The translations under genes were made by a program, and so were the position numbers. Under the pieces are notes generated by a model, which made no database searches, had not been told where the DNA came from, and saw only the letters and a list, made by a program, of their open reading frames with translations. Shown here piece by piece: positions 52,666-62,067 of a DNA stretch of 64,000 nucleotides (its first letter is position 1; each line of letters begins with the position of its first letter). The stretch lies in NCBI RefSeq assembly GCF_041276405.1, contig NZ_JBGGGT010000001.1:107501-171500 (forward strand), written 5' to 3'. The DNA comes from Microvirga sp. TS319 (GTDB lineage: Bacteria; Pseudomonadota; Alphaproteobacteria; Rhizobiales; Beijerinckiaceae).

Positions 52666-52782
52666 AGCGCATCGTGCGAAAAAGCGGACCCGGTTTTTCG
52701 CATAAACGATGCGCTCCCTTAGGAGGGAGCATCGGATTCAATCCCAAAAGTGCAAATCCACTTTTCACGTCCGATGCTCTAG
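52666..52782. repeat. Dispersed palindromic repeat, locus 6
   Basis: Two elements: GCGCATCGTGCGAAAA ... TTTTTCGCATAAACGATGCGC (52667-52714) and GAGCATCGGATT ... AAAAGTG ... CCACTTTTCACGTCCGATGCTC (52727-52780). It lies in the 254 bp between divergent SDR and helicase genes, so it also covers a promoter area. Confidence 0.82.
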
Positions 52783-52887
52783 GGTGAAGGCATCCCATGA
52801 CGGATAGCAAGCGGTCGAGGCCCGGGTTCACACGGGAAGTTCGCTTCCCGTGGCGAAACCTTTCTCCGGCGCCTATCTTGTCAGGGC

Positions 52888-55395
52888 ATGTCGAAAGCGT
52901 CCTCATCTTTCCTCCCCCAAATCTTCCGGGACTGGTTCAAAAGCCGAGGCTGGGAGCCTCGCGAGCATCAGTTGCAGCTCCTCGCGAAGGCAAAGGCGGG
53001 ACGCTCGGTGCTCCTCGTGGCGCCGACAGGCGCGGGAAAGACCCTCGCGGGCTTCCTCCCCAGCCTTGTCGAGCTTGCGGAGCGGGAACCGGTCCGGGGC
53101 ACGGCGAAGGACAGGCGCGGGCTCCACACCCTCTACATTTCGCCCCTGAAGGCGCTAGCCACCGATATCGCCCGCAATCTCGAAACCCCAGTCCAGGAGA
53201 TGGGGCTTCCGATCCGGATCGAGACCCGCACGGGCGACACCCCGTCCCACAAGCGGGCGCGGCAGATCGAGCGCCCCCCGGACATTCTGCTGACGACCCC
53301 CGAGCAGCTGGCGCTGCTTCTCGCCCATCGTGAGGCGCGCGAATTCTTCAAGGATCTGCGCCGTGTCGTCCTGGACGAGCTGCATTCGCTCGTGACCTCG
53401 AAGCGCGGGGACCTCCTGTCACTCGGGCTGGCGCGGCTCCTGAGCATCGCTCCGCAGGCGACAGCCGTCGGCTTGTCGGCCACGGTCCGCGAGCCGGACG
53501 ATCTGCGGCGTTATCTGGTGCCGCAACGGGAGGCGAACCTTGCCGATCTCGTCGTGGTGAAAGGCGGGGCGCAGCCCGACATCCGCATGCTGGAGCTCGA
53601 CGAGCACCTCCCGCTGGCCGGCCATACGGCCTCTCTTTCGATGCCTTCGATCTATCGGCTCATCAGGGAGCACAGGACGACCCTGGTCTTCGTGAACACG
53701 CGCCTGCAGGCGGAATACACGTTTCAGGAACTCTGGAAACTCAACGACGATGGCCTTGCGATCGCTCTCCATCACGGATCGCTCGATGTGGCGCAACGTC
53801 GCCGGGTCGAAGAGGCGATGGCGGCCGGGCGGCTCAAGGCGGTGGTGTGTACCGCAACGCTCGACCTCGGCATCGACTGGGGGGATGTGGATCTCGTCGT
53901 GAATGTGGGGGCCCCGAAGGGGGCGTCGCGCATCATGCAGCGCATCGGCCGGTCGAACCATCGCATGGACGAGCCGTCCGAGGCCTATCTCGTTCCGGCC
54001 AACCGCTTCGAAATCCTCGAATGTCGCGCCGCATTGGACGCCGTGCACGAGGCCGCGCAGGACACGCCCGACGCACGGATCGGCGCGCTCGATGTGCTCT
54101 GCCAGCATATTCTCGGCATGGCCTGCGCCGATCCTTTTCGGCTCGAGGATCTTTATGAGGAGGTGCGTTCGGCAGCACCCTATGCGGACCTGACCTGGGA
54201 GGATTTCGAGGCCTGTGTCGCCTTTGTCGCCACAGGCGGCTACGCCCTTCGCGCCTATGAGCGCTTCGCCAAGATCGTGAAGGGCAACGATGGCCTCTGG
54301 CGTGTGCGCGACGGCAAGGTCGCGCAGCAATACCGCCTGAATGTCGGCACCATCGTCGAATCCACCATGATCAAGGTCCGCCTCGGCAAGACCTCGCGGG
54401 CACGACCCGGGACCGTTCTGCCGCGCGGCCGCATTCTCGGGGAAATCGAGGAATATTTCGCCGAGACCCTGACGCCCGGCGACACCTTTCTCTTTGCGGG
54501 CGAGGTGCTTCGCTTCGAGGGGATCGCCGAGGACGAGGTGCTGGTGACCCGCGCGGCATCCGGAACGGATCCGATGATCCCATCCTACGAGGGCGGCAAG
54601 TTCCCACTGTCGACCTTTCTGGCAGCCCGCGTTCGCGAAATCCTGGCGGATCCCTTCGAATGGGATCGTCTGCCGCCGCAGATGACAGAGTGGCTCTTGC
54701 AGCAGCGCCGCCGTTCCATCGTCCCGGGGCCACGCGACCTTCTCGTCGAGACTTTTCCGCGCGGCAACCGGTTCTACATGACCTGCTTTCCCTTCGAGGG
54801 GCGGCTTGCGCACCAGACGCTCGGCATGCTGCTCACCCGCCGCCTGGAGCGCGCGCGGCTGAAGCCTCTCGGTTTCGTCGCGAACGATTACGGCATCGCC
54901 GTCTATGCCTCCGGCGACATCGCCGCACGGGCGGCGCGGGAGCCGGCCTTCCTGGACGAGCTGTTCTCCGAGGACATGCTGGGCGACGACCTGGAGGATT
55001 GGCTGGCGGAATCCTCCCTGATGAAGCGCACCTTCCGCCAATGCGCCGTGATCGCGGGATTGATCGAGCGCCGCTTCCCCGGCGAGCACAAGACGGGACG
55101 GCAGGTGACGATCTCGACCGACCTCGTCTACGACGTGCTGCGCAAGCACGAACCCGATCACGTCCTGCTGCGAGCCGCGCGGGCGGATGCGGCAACGGGA
55201 CTCCTGGACGTGAGGCGCCTCGGCATGATGCTTCAGCGCATCCGGGGGCGAATCATCCACAAACCGCTCGACCGGGTTTCTCCCTTGAGCGTGTCCGTCA
55301 TGCTGGAGATCGGCCGCGAGCGCGTCTATAGCGACAATGCGGACGAGATTCTGGCCGAGGCGGAAGCGGCGCTTCTCGACGAGGCTTTGGCGTGA
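52888..55395 (+). CDS. Ligase-associated DEXH-box helicase (Lhr-like)
   Basis: 835 residues. Walker A VAPTGAGKTLAG (near residue 46), DEXH-type VVLDELHSL, motif III VGLSATV, motif Ia RTGDTPSHKR and motif VI RIGRSNHRMD are complete. Winged-helix and C-terminal Lhr-type parts follow. It is an ATP-driven 3'-5' DNA helicase; with ligase, MBL exonuclease and PdeM it forms the ligase-associated DNA damage response. Its stop overlaps the pdeM GTG start by GTGA. Confidence 0.93.
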   Translation: MSKASSSFLPQIFRDWFKSRGWEPREHQLQLLAKAKAGRSVLLVAPTGAGKTLAGFLPSLVELAEREPVRGTAKDRRGLHTLYISPLKALATDIARNLETPVQEMGLPIRIETRTGDTPSHKRARQIERPPDILLTTPEQLALLLAHREAREFFKDLRRVVLDELHSLVTSKRGDLLSLGLARLLSIAPQATAVGLSATVREPDDLRRYLVPQREANLADLVVVKGGAQPDIRMLELDEHLPLAGHTASLSMPSIYRLIREHRTTLVFVNTRLQAEYTFQELWKLNDDGLAIALHHGSLDVAQRRRVEEAMAAGRLKAVVCTATLDLGIDWGDVDLVVNVGAPKGASRIMQRIGRSNHRMDEPSEAYLVPANRFEILECRAALDAVHEAAQDTPDARIGALDVLCQHILGMACADPFRLEDLYEEVRSAAPYADLTWEDFEACVAFVATGGYALRAYERFAKIVKGNDGLWRVRDGKVAQQYRLNVGTIVESTMIKVRLGKTSRARPGTVLPRGRILGEIEEYFAETLTPGDTFLFAGEVLRFEGIAEDEVLVTRAASGTDPMIPSYEGGKFPLSTFLAARVREILADPFEWDRLPPQMTEWLLQQRRRSIVPGPRDLLVETFPRGNRFYMTCFPFEGRLAHQTLGMLLTRRLERARLKPLGFVANDYGIAVYASGDIAARAAREPAFLDELFSEDMLGDDLEDWLAESSLMKRTFRQCAVIAGLIERRFPGEHKTGRQVTISTDLVYDVLRKHEPDHVLLRAARADAATGLLDVRRLGMMLQRIRGRIIHKPLDRVSPLSVSVMLEIGRERVYSDNADEILAEAEAALLDEALA

Positions 55396-56093
55396 CGGCT
55401 TTGCGAAAGAACAAACAGACAACCCACGAGATCGAGCTGGCGGGGCAGTTGGCCGTCCTGGATCTGTCCGGCGGCATGATCCTGCCCGCACATGATGCGC
55501 TGCTGGTTGCCGACCTGCATTTCGAAAAGGGCTCGTCCTTCGCGCGCCGCGGCATGATGCTGCCGCCTTACGACACCCGCGAGACCCTGAGCGCTCTGGC
55601 CGACGCGGTGTCGCGCTTCAACCCGCGCGTCGTCATTGCGCTGGGCGACAGCTTTCACGACATCGGCGGACCCGAGCGGCTCGGCGAGGAGGAACGCTCC
55701 ACCCTGGGCAGCGTTCAGACCGGTCGCGACTGGATCTGGGTGACGGGCAACCACGACCGCATTCTGCCGGAAAGCATCGGCGGGCAGGTCGTGGAGGAGA
55801 TGACGTTTGGCTCTTTGACCCTGCGGCACGAGCCGGCTGCGGGGGAGGTGGCAGAGATTGCGGGGCATCTGCATCCCGTTGGCAAGGTGGTGATGCGGGG
55901 GCGGGCGACGCGCCGCCGCTGTTTCCTGACGGACGGCACCCGCTGCATCATGCCCGCGCTCGGGGCCTATGCGGGAGGCCTCAACGCCTGCGATGCCGCC
56001 TTCAGGCCGCTCTTCCCGAAAGGTTTCACGGCCCATCTCATCGGAAGCGAGCGCATCTTCGCCATCGCGAAGGCGATGCTCTGCCGGGACTGA
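55392..56093 (+). CDS. pdeM: Ligase-associated metallophosphoesterase PdeM
   Basis: 233 residues from GTG 55392 overlapping the helicase stop. Metal ligands VADLHFEKG (near residue 37), ALGDSFHD, TGNHDR and AGHLHP are present, with the short PdeM-type length. Proposed endonuclease of the ligase-associated pathway. Function follows from its close linkage to the helicase. Confidence 0.92.
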   Translation: MTALRKNKQTTHEIELAGQLAVLDLSGGMILPAHDALLVADLHFEKGSSFARRGMMLPPYDTRETLSALADAVSRFNPRVVIALGDSFHDIGGPERLGEEERSTLGSVQTGRDWIWVTGNHDRILPESIGGQVVEEMTFGSLTLRHEPAAGEVAEIAGHLHPVGKVVMRGRATRRRCFLTDGTRCIMPALGAYAGGLNACDAAFRPLFPKGFTAHLIGSERIFAIAKAMLCRD

Positions 56094-56097
56094 CGGT

Positions 56098-56862
56098 TTA
56101 GTCTCGCCGGAAAATGACGCTGGCGAGCCAGCCGAACGCGATGGCGAGCAGCGCGGTGGCGAGGCCGTAGAGCAGCGACCAGTCCCGAGCCACGGCGCCG
56201 ACCTGCTCCTCGAAACCGGTCTTGACCAGCTCGAAGTGAGTGATCGTGCTCGCCAGGATCACCGTATCGGCGAGCAGAACGACCTGCACGTCGTATTCGC
56301 CCGGCGGCGCCGTCGCGGGGAGCGGGATGCTGGCCCGGAAGATGTCGGACGTGAGGAACGTGACCCCGCGCTCGTCCTCCAGATAGAGGCCTTCCTGGGC
56401 TCTGAGGCGATACAGAGCCTCGCGAAACTCCTTGTCTTCGCCATCGCCACGGTCATTCGTGAAATCCGGGGCGTTGATGATTGCCCTCAGGCCGATCTTC
56501 TGGCGCTGGCGCAACTGGTCGCTCGTGGTTTCCTCGATCGGCCTCGAACTCAGGACGCTCAAATAGGCCGGTGCCTGCGGGAATTTCTGCTGCTCCTGAT
56601 TGACCCAGACGGGACCCACTTTCTGCTTCTCGCGCACCGTGAGGAACTGCCGCGGGCCGCGGGCCGTGACGACTACGTCGTAGCCGGTGGCGCGGGCAAT
56701 GGTTTGCGCGTCCCGCTCGATGGCACCGAACACGGCAATGGACGTCCCCGTATAGTTCGAGTTGATGAGAACGCGATGGTTCGACAGGGACGTGATCAGC
56801 GTTTCCGCCGAGGCAGGACTCAGGGAGACGAGCGCCATCGAGAGAATCCAGAAAAGTCTCAC
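56098..56862 (-). CDS. TIGR02186 family exported membrane protein
   Basis: 254 residues. Signal peptide (LFWILSMALVSLSPASAE), periplasmic beta-rich domain (TLITSLSNHRVLINSNYTGTSIAVFG ... VVVTARGPRQFLTVREKQKVG) and one C-terminal membrane span (WSLLYGLATALLAIAFGWLASVIF). This is the TIGR02186 family of Alphaproteobacteria, which is regularly encoded beside a TauE/SafE permease, as here (ATGA-type overlap with the upstream gene). Role in sulfur or anion export is inferred from the pairing. Confidence 0.9.
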   Translation of the reverse strand: MRLFWILSMALVSLSPASAETLITSLSNHRVLINSNYTGTSIAVFGAIERDAQTIARATGYDVVVTARGPRQFLTVREKQKVGPVWVNQEQQKFPQAPAYLSVLSSRPIEETTSDQLRQRQKIGLRAIINAPDFTNDRGDGEDKEFREALYRLRAQEGLYLEDERGVTFLTSDIFRASIPLPATAPPGEYDVQVVLLADTVILASTITHFELVKTGFEEQVGAVARDWSLLYGLATALLAIAFGWLASVIFRRD

Positions 56863-57788
56863 TGGCGCCGTTCCTGCACGGTGAGCGAGAACGGTTCCCG
56901 GGGTTGGATGACGAGTTCCAGGGCGAAGCGCAGGCCCACGGCGAGCAGCAGGATGGCAAGGAGGAAACGGAACAGCTCTGCTCTCAGGTTCCGGCCCATG
57001 CGGGCGCCGAACTGGGCCCCGAAGACGCCGCCCACGATGAGCAGGATCGCCAGTACCATGTCGACTGCCTGATTCATCACCGCATGCAGGATGAGGGCGA
57101 CGAGGGTCGTACAGACGATCTGGAGATGCGAGGTTCCAACGACCACGGTGGTCGGTACGCGGAAGATGTAAAGCAGTGCCGGTACGACGATGAAGCCGCC
57201 GCCGATACCGAGCACGGCTCCGGCAAAGCCGATGAACAGGGAGAGCCCGAGAACGGGGATAACGCTGACGTAGAGCTTGGAGCGATAAAAGCGCATCCGC
57301 AGCGGCCAGCCGAGATAAGGGGCGTGTTCGCCGGCCTGGCGCCGCGGGCGCACGGCGCCGCCGCGACGCCTTGTCCAGAATTCGCGGATGCTTTCCTTCA
57401 GCATGAGGCTGCCGACGACCGTGAACAGCGTCACGTAGGAAAGGACAATCACGAGATCGAGCTGACCTGCCCGCCGGACGGCGGCGAAGAACCAGACGCC
57501 GAGTGCCGATCCGACAAGCCCCCCGGCGACCAGGATGGCGCCGAGCTTGTGATCGAGCGCGTTGCGCCGGAGCGCCCCGAGCACGCTGGTGGTCGAGGAC
57601 GCGACGATCTGGGCCGATTGGGTGGCGACCGCGACTGCGGGAGGGATGCCGAGGAAGATGAGGAGGGGCGTCATCAGGAAGCCGCCTCCGATGCCGAACA
57701 GGCCGGAGATGAAGCCCACCGCTGCACCCATCCCGAGGATGAGAAGAACGCTTACAGGCATTTCAGCGATCGGCAGATAGATTTGCAC
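56859..57788 (-). CDS. TauE/SafE family permease (TSUP)
   Basis: 309 residues, about eight membrane segments. Twin GIGGGF repeats (GLFGIGGGFLMTPLL near 30; AVLGIGGGFIVVPALL near 195) are the TSUP marks, plus a basic cytoplasmic loop (TRRRGGAVRPRRQ). Sulfite/sulfonate or other anion export. First gene of the pair with the TIGR02186 protein. Promoter is expected in 57789-57891. Confidence 0.92.
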   Translation of the reverse strand: MQIYLPIAEMPVSVLLILGMGAAVGFISGLFGIGGGFLMTPLLIFLGIPPAVAVATQSAQIVASSTTSVLGALRRNALDHKLGAILVAGGLVGSALGVWFFAAVRRAGQLDLVIVLSYVTLFTVVGSLMLKESIREFWTRRRGGAVRPRRQAGEHAPYLGWPLRMRFYRSKLYVSVIPVLGLSLFIGFAGAVLGIGGGFIVVPALLYIFRVPTTVVVGTSHLQIVCTTLVALILHAVMNQAVDMVLAILLIVGGVFGAQFGARMGRNLRAELFRFLLAILLLAVGLRFALELVIQPREPFSLTVQERRQ

Positions 57789-57891
57789 TCCGGATCCCCT
57801 TGGCCGGTGCAGCCTCGGCTTGTGACAATGATGCGAGGGGCGATTTAAAGGACAGGCGATGAACGTAAGCTGACCGCTTTGGGTTCAGTCA

Positions 57892-60800
57892 TCAACTCCT
57901 CTTGTCCGAGGTCTCGTTCAACGCCGCCGTCTGTCCGCCCGAGGGAGCGGGCACGCCGTTCGCGAAAGGGTCGACCGGGCGGGGTTGCCACCGCTCGATC
58001 GAGGCTTGGGTGGCCTTTCGTTCAGCAGCGCTGAGCCGTCCGGCGAGTTCGTCGCGCTTCTTGGCGGCCTCGGTATCGCCCTGAGCGGCCGCGAGAGCGA
58101 GCCACATATAGGCCTTCGCATAATCCTGCTTGGTCCCGATGCCGCGGGCGAGAAGCACGCCGACGTTGAACTGGCTGTCCTTGAGGCCGGCCTCGGCAGC
58201 CTCGCTGTACCAGCGGTAAGCCGTCGCATAATCAGGCTTGCCGTTCAGCCCCGACACGAGAAGCGTGGCGAGGTTGTGCATCGCATGGATGTTGCCTCCC
58301 TGCGCCGCCCGTTCGTACCAGATGGCCGCCTGCTTCGGATCGCGCTCGCGGCCGATGCCCTTTTCCATCAGCGTCGCAAGCCTTTCCTGCGCCGGCGGGA
58401 GGCCGGCCTGGGCTGCACGCTCATAGAGATGAGTGGCGAGGGGCATGTCCTGAGGAAGACCGCGGCCTTCGGCGGCACGGGACGCGATCTCGTAAAGGGC
58501 CGACGCGTCGCCTGCGCGCGCCGCCTCGCGGAGCGGGGCCGGAACGGTGACGGGGATGTCACCGACCGTTGCGGGGTCAATGAGGAACTTCGGCGTTGCG
58601 TCGGCGCCTGGCGCGGTGAGCGCCGGTTCGATCGTTGTGGCCAGGCTCGATGGCTGGAAGAGGTTCGTCGTCTCCAGAGGTGCGGCGATACTTCCCGTTT
58701 CGGTGGTCTCTTCGGAAGACCGCGCCTTGGGATGAGAATCGGCCCGCAAGGCGCTGCCCGAGACGATCAGCGGGAGAGAGGAGGGTACGAGGCCGCTCGA
58801 TACGACATGGACGGCGCCCGTGGCCAGAACGACAAGGCCCAGTCCCAGAAGAAGCGAGCGGCGGTGCGCGTCGAAGCTCCGGCGGATACGCTCCATGAGA
58901 GAGGCCGGTGAGACGGACGAACCTTGCTCTGCCGCCATGGCCCCGAATTCTTCGAGAGCCATCTCTTCCCCGGTTTCGGACGGGAGGGCGGAGTCATCCG
59001 CCTTGTCGACCTGTGCGGCGCGTCGGGCGGCTGCGATGAAGCTCGCCCGCACATTGCCGAAATCCTCATCCGCCGGCTGGTGCGTGATGACCTCGGATCC
59101 GATCGGCCCACCATGGGCTTCGGCACCTGTCGTTGCGACCTCTTCGACCTGGGACAGGGTGACCGCATGCAGGCGGCGTACGGCTGCCTCCAGACGGTCC
59201 GTCGGGGGCATCGGTCGAGAGGAGGGGTCGAGGCCGGACGGGCCGGGCGGGGCGGATCGGGGCTCTCCGGCGATCCGTTCCGGGAAGCGGGAGATGAGCG
59301 TTTCCAGGGCACCGTGGACCGCGCGCAAGGTCTCCTGCGTTTTCTTGTCGGCTCGGCTCTGCAAAGCCTTCAGCTCGACGAATCCTTGCTTCAACGCGTC
59401 GATATCGGCCGCAACGGGCAGGCTCGGCTGAAGATCCTTCAGGGCGGTCTTTGCGGCGCGCTCTGCAATTTCGGCAGCGTCGGTCTGGAGATGGCGCAGA
59501 TAGTGCGTGGCTTCGTCGAGAATTTTCTGCAGGGGCTCTCCCGATCTCTCGGCCAGCCGTTCTGCAAGGGCGCCGATCTGCTGATCGAGGGCCTCGAGGC
59601 TCAAGGGTGCGGACGAGGTGCGATCGAGCTTCTCGTCGATGCCGCGCAAGATGGGCTCCACCACTGAGATGTCGGCCCGCTCGCCGATCTGACGAAGGGT
59701 CTCTTCGACCGTATCGAATCGCTGCATCAGCGCCTCTCGTGGGAGAGGCTCCTTATCGGCGACGACTTGAACCTGAGCCGACAGGCGCTCGATCATGGCA
59801 CCGAGAGCATCGTTCTGCCGGAACCGGTCCTCTGACAGCTCGGCCATGCGCTCGGTCAGGAACGCCAGCTGATCGGCGATAGGATCGAGATCTGCGGTTT
59901 CCGGCGCCGGGCGGCTCGCCAGTGCCGCCAAGTCGCGGCTCATGGTGTCGAGCTGCGACGGCATGTCGGACGCTTCCTGCATCGCAGCGGTGCGGTTCAG
60001 AGCGGCGCACACATTTTCGAGCGATGTCTTGAGAGCGGAGAAATCGCTGCGCTCGACCTGATTGCCGCGGAGATCCGCGACCTGGTCGGCGATGGCCGTC
60101 ACTTCCTTCGATAGCCGTTCGATCTGGCGTGGCTCTGCGCGGTGCGAGAGATCATGGCGCAGGTCCACAATCTGACTGCTGAGAAAATCGATGACGCTGC
60201 GGTCGATGCCGGTTTCCGCGATCCGCTCGACCCGGGCTTTCAGCTCGTCGATCTCCCCTCCGATCCGCTCGTTCAGGGCGCCGCTGACATCCTCCGAGAG
60301 GGTCCGGATCTGGCGATATATGGCTGCCGTGGACTGCGCGAGGATCAGGAGATCCTTGCTGGCGGGGCCATGGGCGATCTCCTTGGCGATGTCCTTGAGG
60401 GCGCGGCCGAGCGAGGCAAGTTCCTCCTGAGTCGCAAGATTGTCCACGCTTGCGCGGAGCCGCTCCATTTCGGCCTGGATCGCATCGATAGCGGGATTCC
60501 ATGGAGCTTCAGGCTGCGCCTGCCGTTCGGCCACGGCTTGGCGCTCGACCGAGTCAAGGCGGCTCCTCAAGGTGGAAAGCGCCTGCGAGAGCGCGGTTGC
60601 CATGCGGTCCTGATGGTCTGCGGAGGCACGGGCGGTCTCGTTCAGCCGTTCCTCCGTCTGCTCGATCCAGCTCGCCATGGACTCCAGCGCAATCGCGGTG
60701 CGGGACGCATGATCCTGCGCCTGGCGTTCGCCTTGGGCCGCAACGGCCGCCATCAGGGTTTCGAACGTGCGTTCCAGCTCCGGCCGCGCGGTTCTGGCGT

Positions 60801-60999
60801 GACGAGGCGCAGCGCCACCTGGTTCAGGGCTATTGGGCTCGCGCTCCTGAAGAGGGGACGCTCGCCTGGCGTCCTTGTCCACCAGGATGGCAGCCGCCCA
60901 TTCCTCGAGGCTCAATCCAGCGCGACGGGCGGCACCTTTGGCCCATTGCCGGGCGTCGAGATCCGGTTCGTCGAGGTTCGGAAGGACAGGGTGTCTCAT
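57892..60999 (-). CDS. PodJ-like polarity protein with Sel1 repeats
   Basis: 1035 residues. N-terminal DLDARQWAKGAARRAGLSLEEWAAAIL, long coiled coils between about 70 and 640, a Pro-rich part, one membrane span near residues 714-736 (LLLGLGLVVLATGAVHVV) and, at about 830-985, four Sel1-type repeats (LYERAAQAGLPPAQERLATLMEKG; WYERAAQGGNIHAMHNLATLLVSG; WYSEAAEAGLKDSQFNVGVLLARG). This order is that of the alphaproteobacterial PodJ, a pole-localised scaffold with cytoplasmic coil and periplasmic Sel1 end. The length is near that of the family. Assignment by architecture. Confidence 0.82.
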   Translation of the reverse strand: MRHPVLPNLDEPDLDARQWAKGAARRAGLSLEEWAAAILVDKDARRASPLQEREPNSPEPGGAAPRHARTARPELERTFETLMAAVAAQGERQAQDHASRTAIALESMASWIEQTEERLNETARASADHQDRMATALSQALSTLRSRLDSVERQAVAERQAQPEAPWNPAIDAIQAEMERLRASVDNLATQEELASLGRALKDIAKEIAHGPASKDLLILAQSTAAIYRQIRTLSEDVSGALNERIGGEIDELKARVERIAETGIDRSVIDFLSSQIVDLRHDLSHRAEPRQIERLSKEVTAIADQVADLRGNQVERSDFSALKTSLENVCAALNRTAAMQEASDMPSQLDTMSRDLAALASRPAPETADLDPIADQLAFLTERMAELSEDRFRQNDALGAMIERLSAQVQVVADKEPLPREALMQRFDTVEETLRQIGERADISVVEPILRGIDEKLDRTSSAPLSLEALDQQIGALAERLAERSGEPLQKILDEATHYLRHLQTDAAEIAERAAKTALKDLQPSLPVAADIDALKQGFVELKALQSRADKKTQETLRAVHGALETLISRFPERIAGEPRSAPPGPSGLDPSSRPMPPTDRLEAAVRRLHAVTLSQVEEVATTGAEAHGGPIGSEVITHQPADEDFGNVRASFIAAARRAAQVDKADDSALPSETGEEMALEEFGAMAAEQGSSVSPASLMERIRRSFDAHRRSLLLGLGLVVLATGAVHVVSSGLVPSSLPLIVSGSALRADSHPKARSSEETTETGSIAAPLETTNLFQPSSLATTIEPALTAPGADATPKFLIDPATVGDIPVTVPAPLREAARAGDASALYEIASRAAEGRGLPQDMPLATHLYERAAQAGLPPAQERLATLMEKGIGRERDPKQAAIWYERAAQGGNIHAMHNLATLLVSGLNGKPDYATAYRWYSEAAEAGLKDSQFNVGVLLARGIGTKQDYAKAYMWLALAAAQGDTEAAKKRDELAGRLSAAERKATQASIERWQPRPVDPFANGVPAPSGGQTAALNETSDKRS

Positions 61000-61357
61000 G
61001 GCCGCGCTCGCGGGGGATACTATGAACTTCTGGCCCGCCCTAAGCCCCCTGCTTATGCTTGCCGCGACGCTCGTGACATTTGAGATCGAGGCGAATCACA
61101 TGGCCTCATGGGCACTCGAGCGACGATGCAACTTTCGGTCAACGTCGTAAAAAAGCCGTTAAGGGAACGGGCTTTAGCGCTCTACACCCCTCTCTGAACG
61201 GGCAGTTTCCCCTTGGGTAGAGGGCAAGCAAAACCGGGCCGCAATGCCAATAGCCGGCACTTGCCCTGAAGCTCTTGCAATGAACACGATTGATGTACTA
61301 TCATAACGTTACGGACAACGTGCCGATGCACATCAACAATAACTGACGGGGCATTCG
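61000..61357. promoter_or_regulatory. Divergent region PodJ-like / MerR gene
   Basis: 358 bp between starts on opposite strands; both promoters lie here. ACGTT-ACGGAC-AACGT (61306-61321) is an inverted repeat 37 bases before the merR-type start, a possible site for that regulator. No ORF is supported in the rest. Confidence 0.5.
61306..61321. promoter_or_regulatory. Inverted repeat, candidate MerR-type operator
   Basis: ACGTT and AACGT separated by six bases. Its place just before a MerR-family gene fits autoregulation. Not a known consensus to me. Confidence 0.35.
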
Positions 61358-61768
61358 ATGAGCCAAATTGTAGCGGATTTCAGTCACAATGAGTCGGGGG
61401 AAGGCGCCAAGGTCTACACCATCGGGGATCTGGCGCGCGAATTCAGCGTGACGTTGCGGACTTTGCGCTTCTACGAGGATCGCGGTCTCCTCTCACCACG
61501 TCGGGACGGTACCGCCCGCATCTACGATTCGCGCGATCGTGAGCGTCTCTCGGTGATTTTGAAGGGCAAGCAGCTCGGATTTACCCTTACTGAGATCCGC
61601 GCCATGCTGGCGGAGGAACGGTCGGTCAACGGTCCGGCTCTGAATCTCCGACTGTCGTTGGACCAGGTCGAGGATCAAATCCGCCATCTGGAGCAGCAGA
61701 AGGCGGAGATCGAAGAGGCCCTCGAAGAACTCAGAACCCGCCGCAGCAGCCTCGCCATCGCGGCATAG
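61358..61768 (+). CDS. MerR family transcriptional regulator
   Basis: 136 residues. N-terminal winged HTH YTIGDLAREFSVTLRTLRFYEDRGLLSPRRDGTARIYDSRDRERL and a C-terminal coiled coil (ALNLRLSLDQVEDQIRHLEQQKAEIEEALEELRTRRSS). There is no Cys metal-binding loop, so it is of the LiuR-like acyl-CoA metabolism type and not a metal sensor. It lies 299 bp before an acyl-CoA dehydrogenase gene in the same direction. A terminator between them suggests separate transcripts, with the dehydrogenase as possible target. Confidence 0.88.
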   Translation: MSQIVADFSHNESGEGAKVYTIGDLAREFSVTLRTLRFYEDRGLLSPRRDGTARIYDSRDRERLSVILKGKQLGFTLTEIRAMLAEERSVNGPALNLRLSLDQVEDQIRHLEQQKAEIEEALEELRTRRSSLAIAA

Positions 61769-61795
61769 AGCCGGTAGGTCTCAGGCATTGACGAC

Positions 61796-61842
61796 GAGCC
61801 CGGAGGGACGAGGATGAAGATCATCCTCGTCCCTCCGGGCTC
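61796..61842 (+). terminator. Strong hairpin terminator after MerR gene
   Basis: A 22-base perfect stem (GAGCCCGGAGGGACGAGGAT with its complement) with a three-base loop AGA, followed by ATTTG. Very stable; it lies 28 bases after the stop codon. Confidence 0.8.
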
Positions 61843-62067
61843 ATTTGCTTGAGGAAACGGCTATCGACTGGGCGCCGCCATTGCGTGCCTCCGCCAGGTC
61901 TTGTGCGTGAAGCCCCTTCCAGGCCCTGAACTTCTGTCCGTGTTCACGGAGATTTTGCGCCCTACCTCTTTCCAAAAGAACTTGATGGTTTATATCTAAA
62001 CTATCCGACGAGCTGGACTGATCGCATGACGAGCTGATGCCAGCGGCCGATCCTGGAGGAGGAGTGT

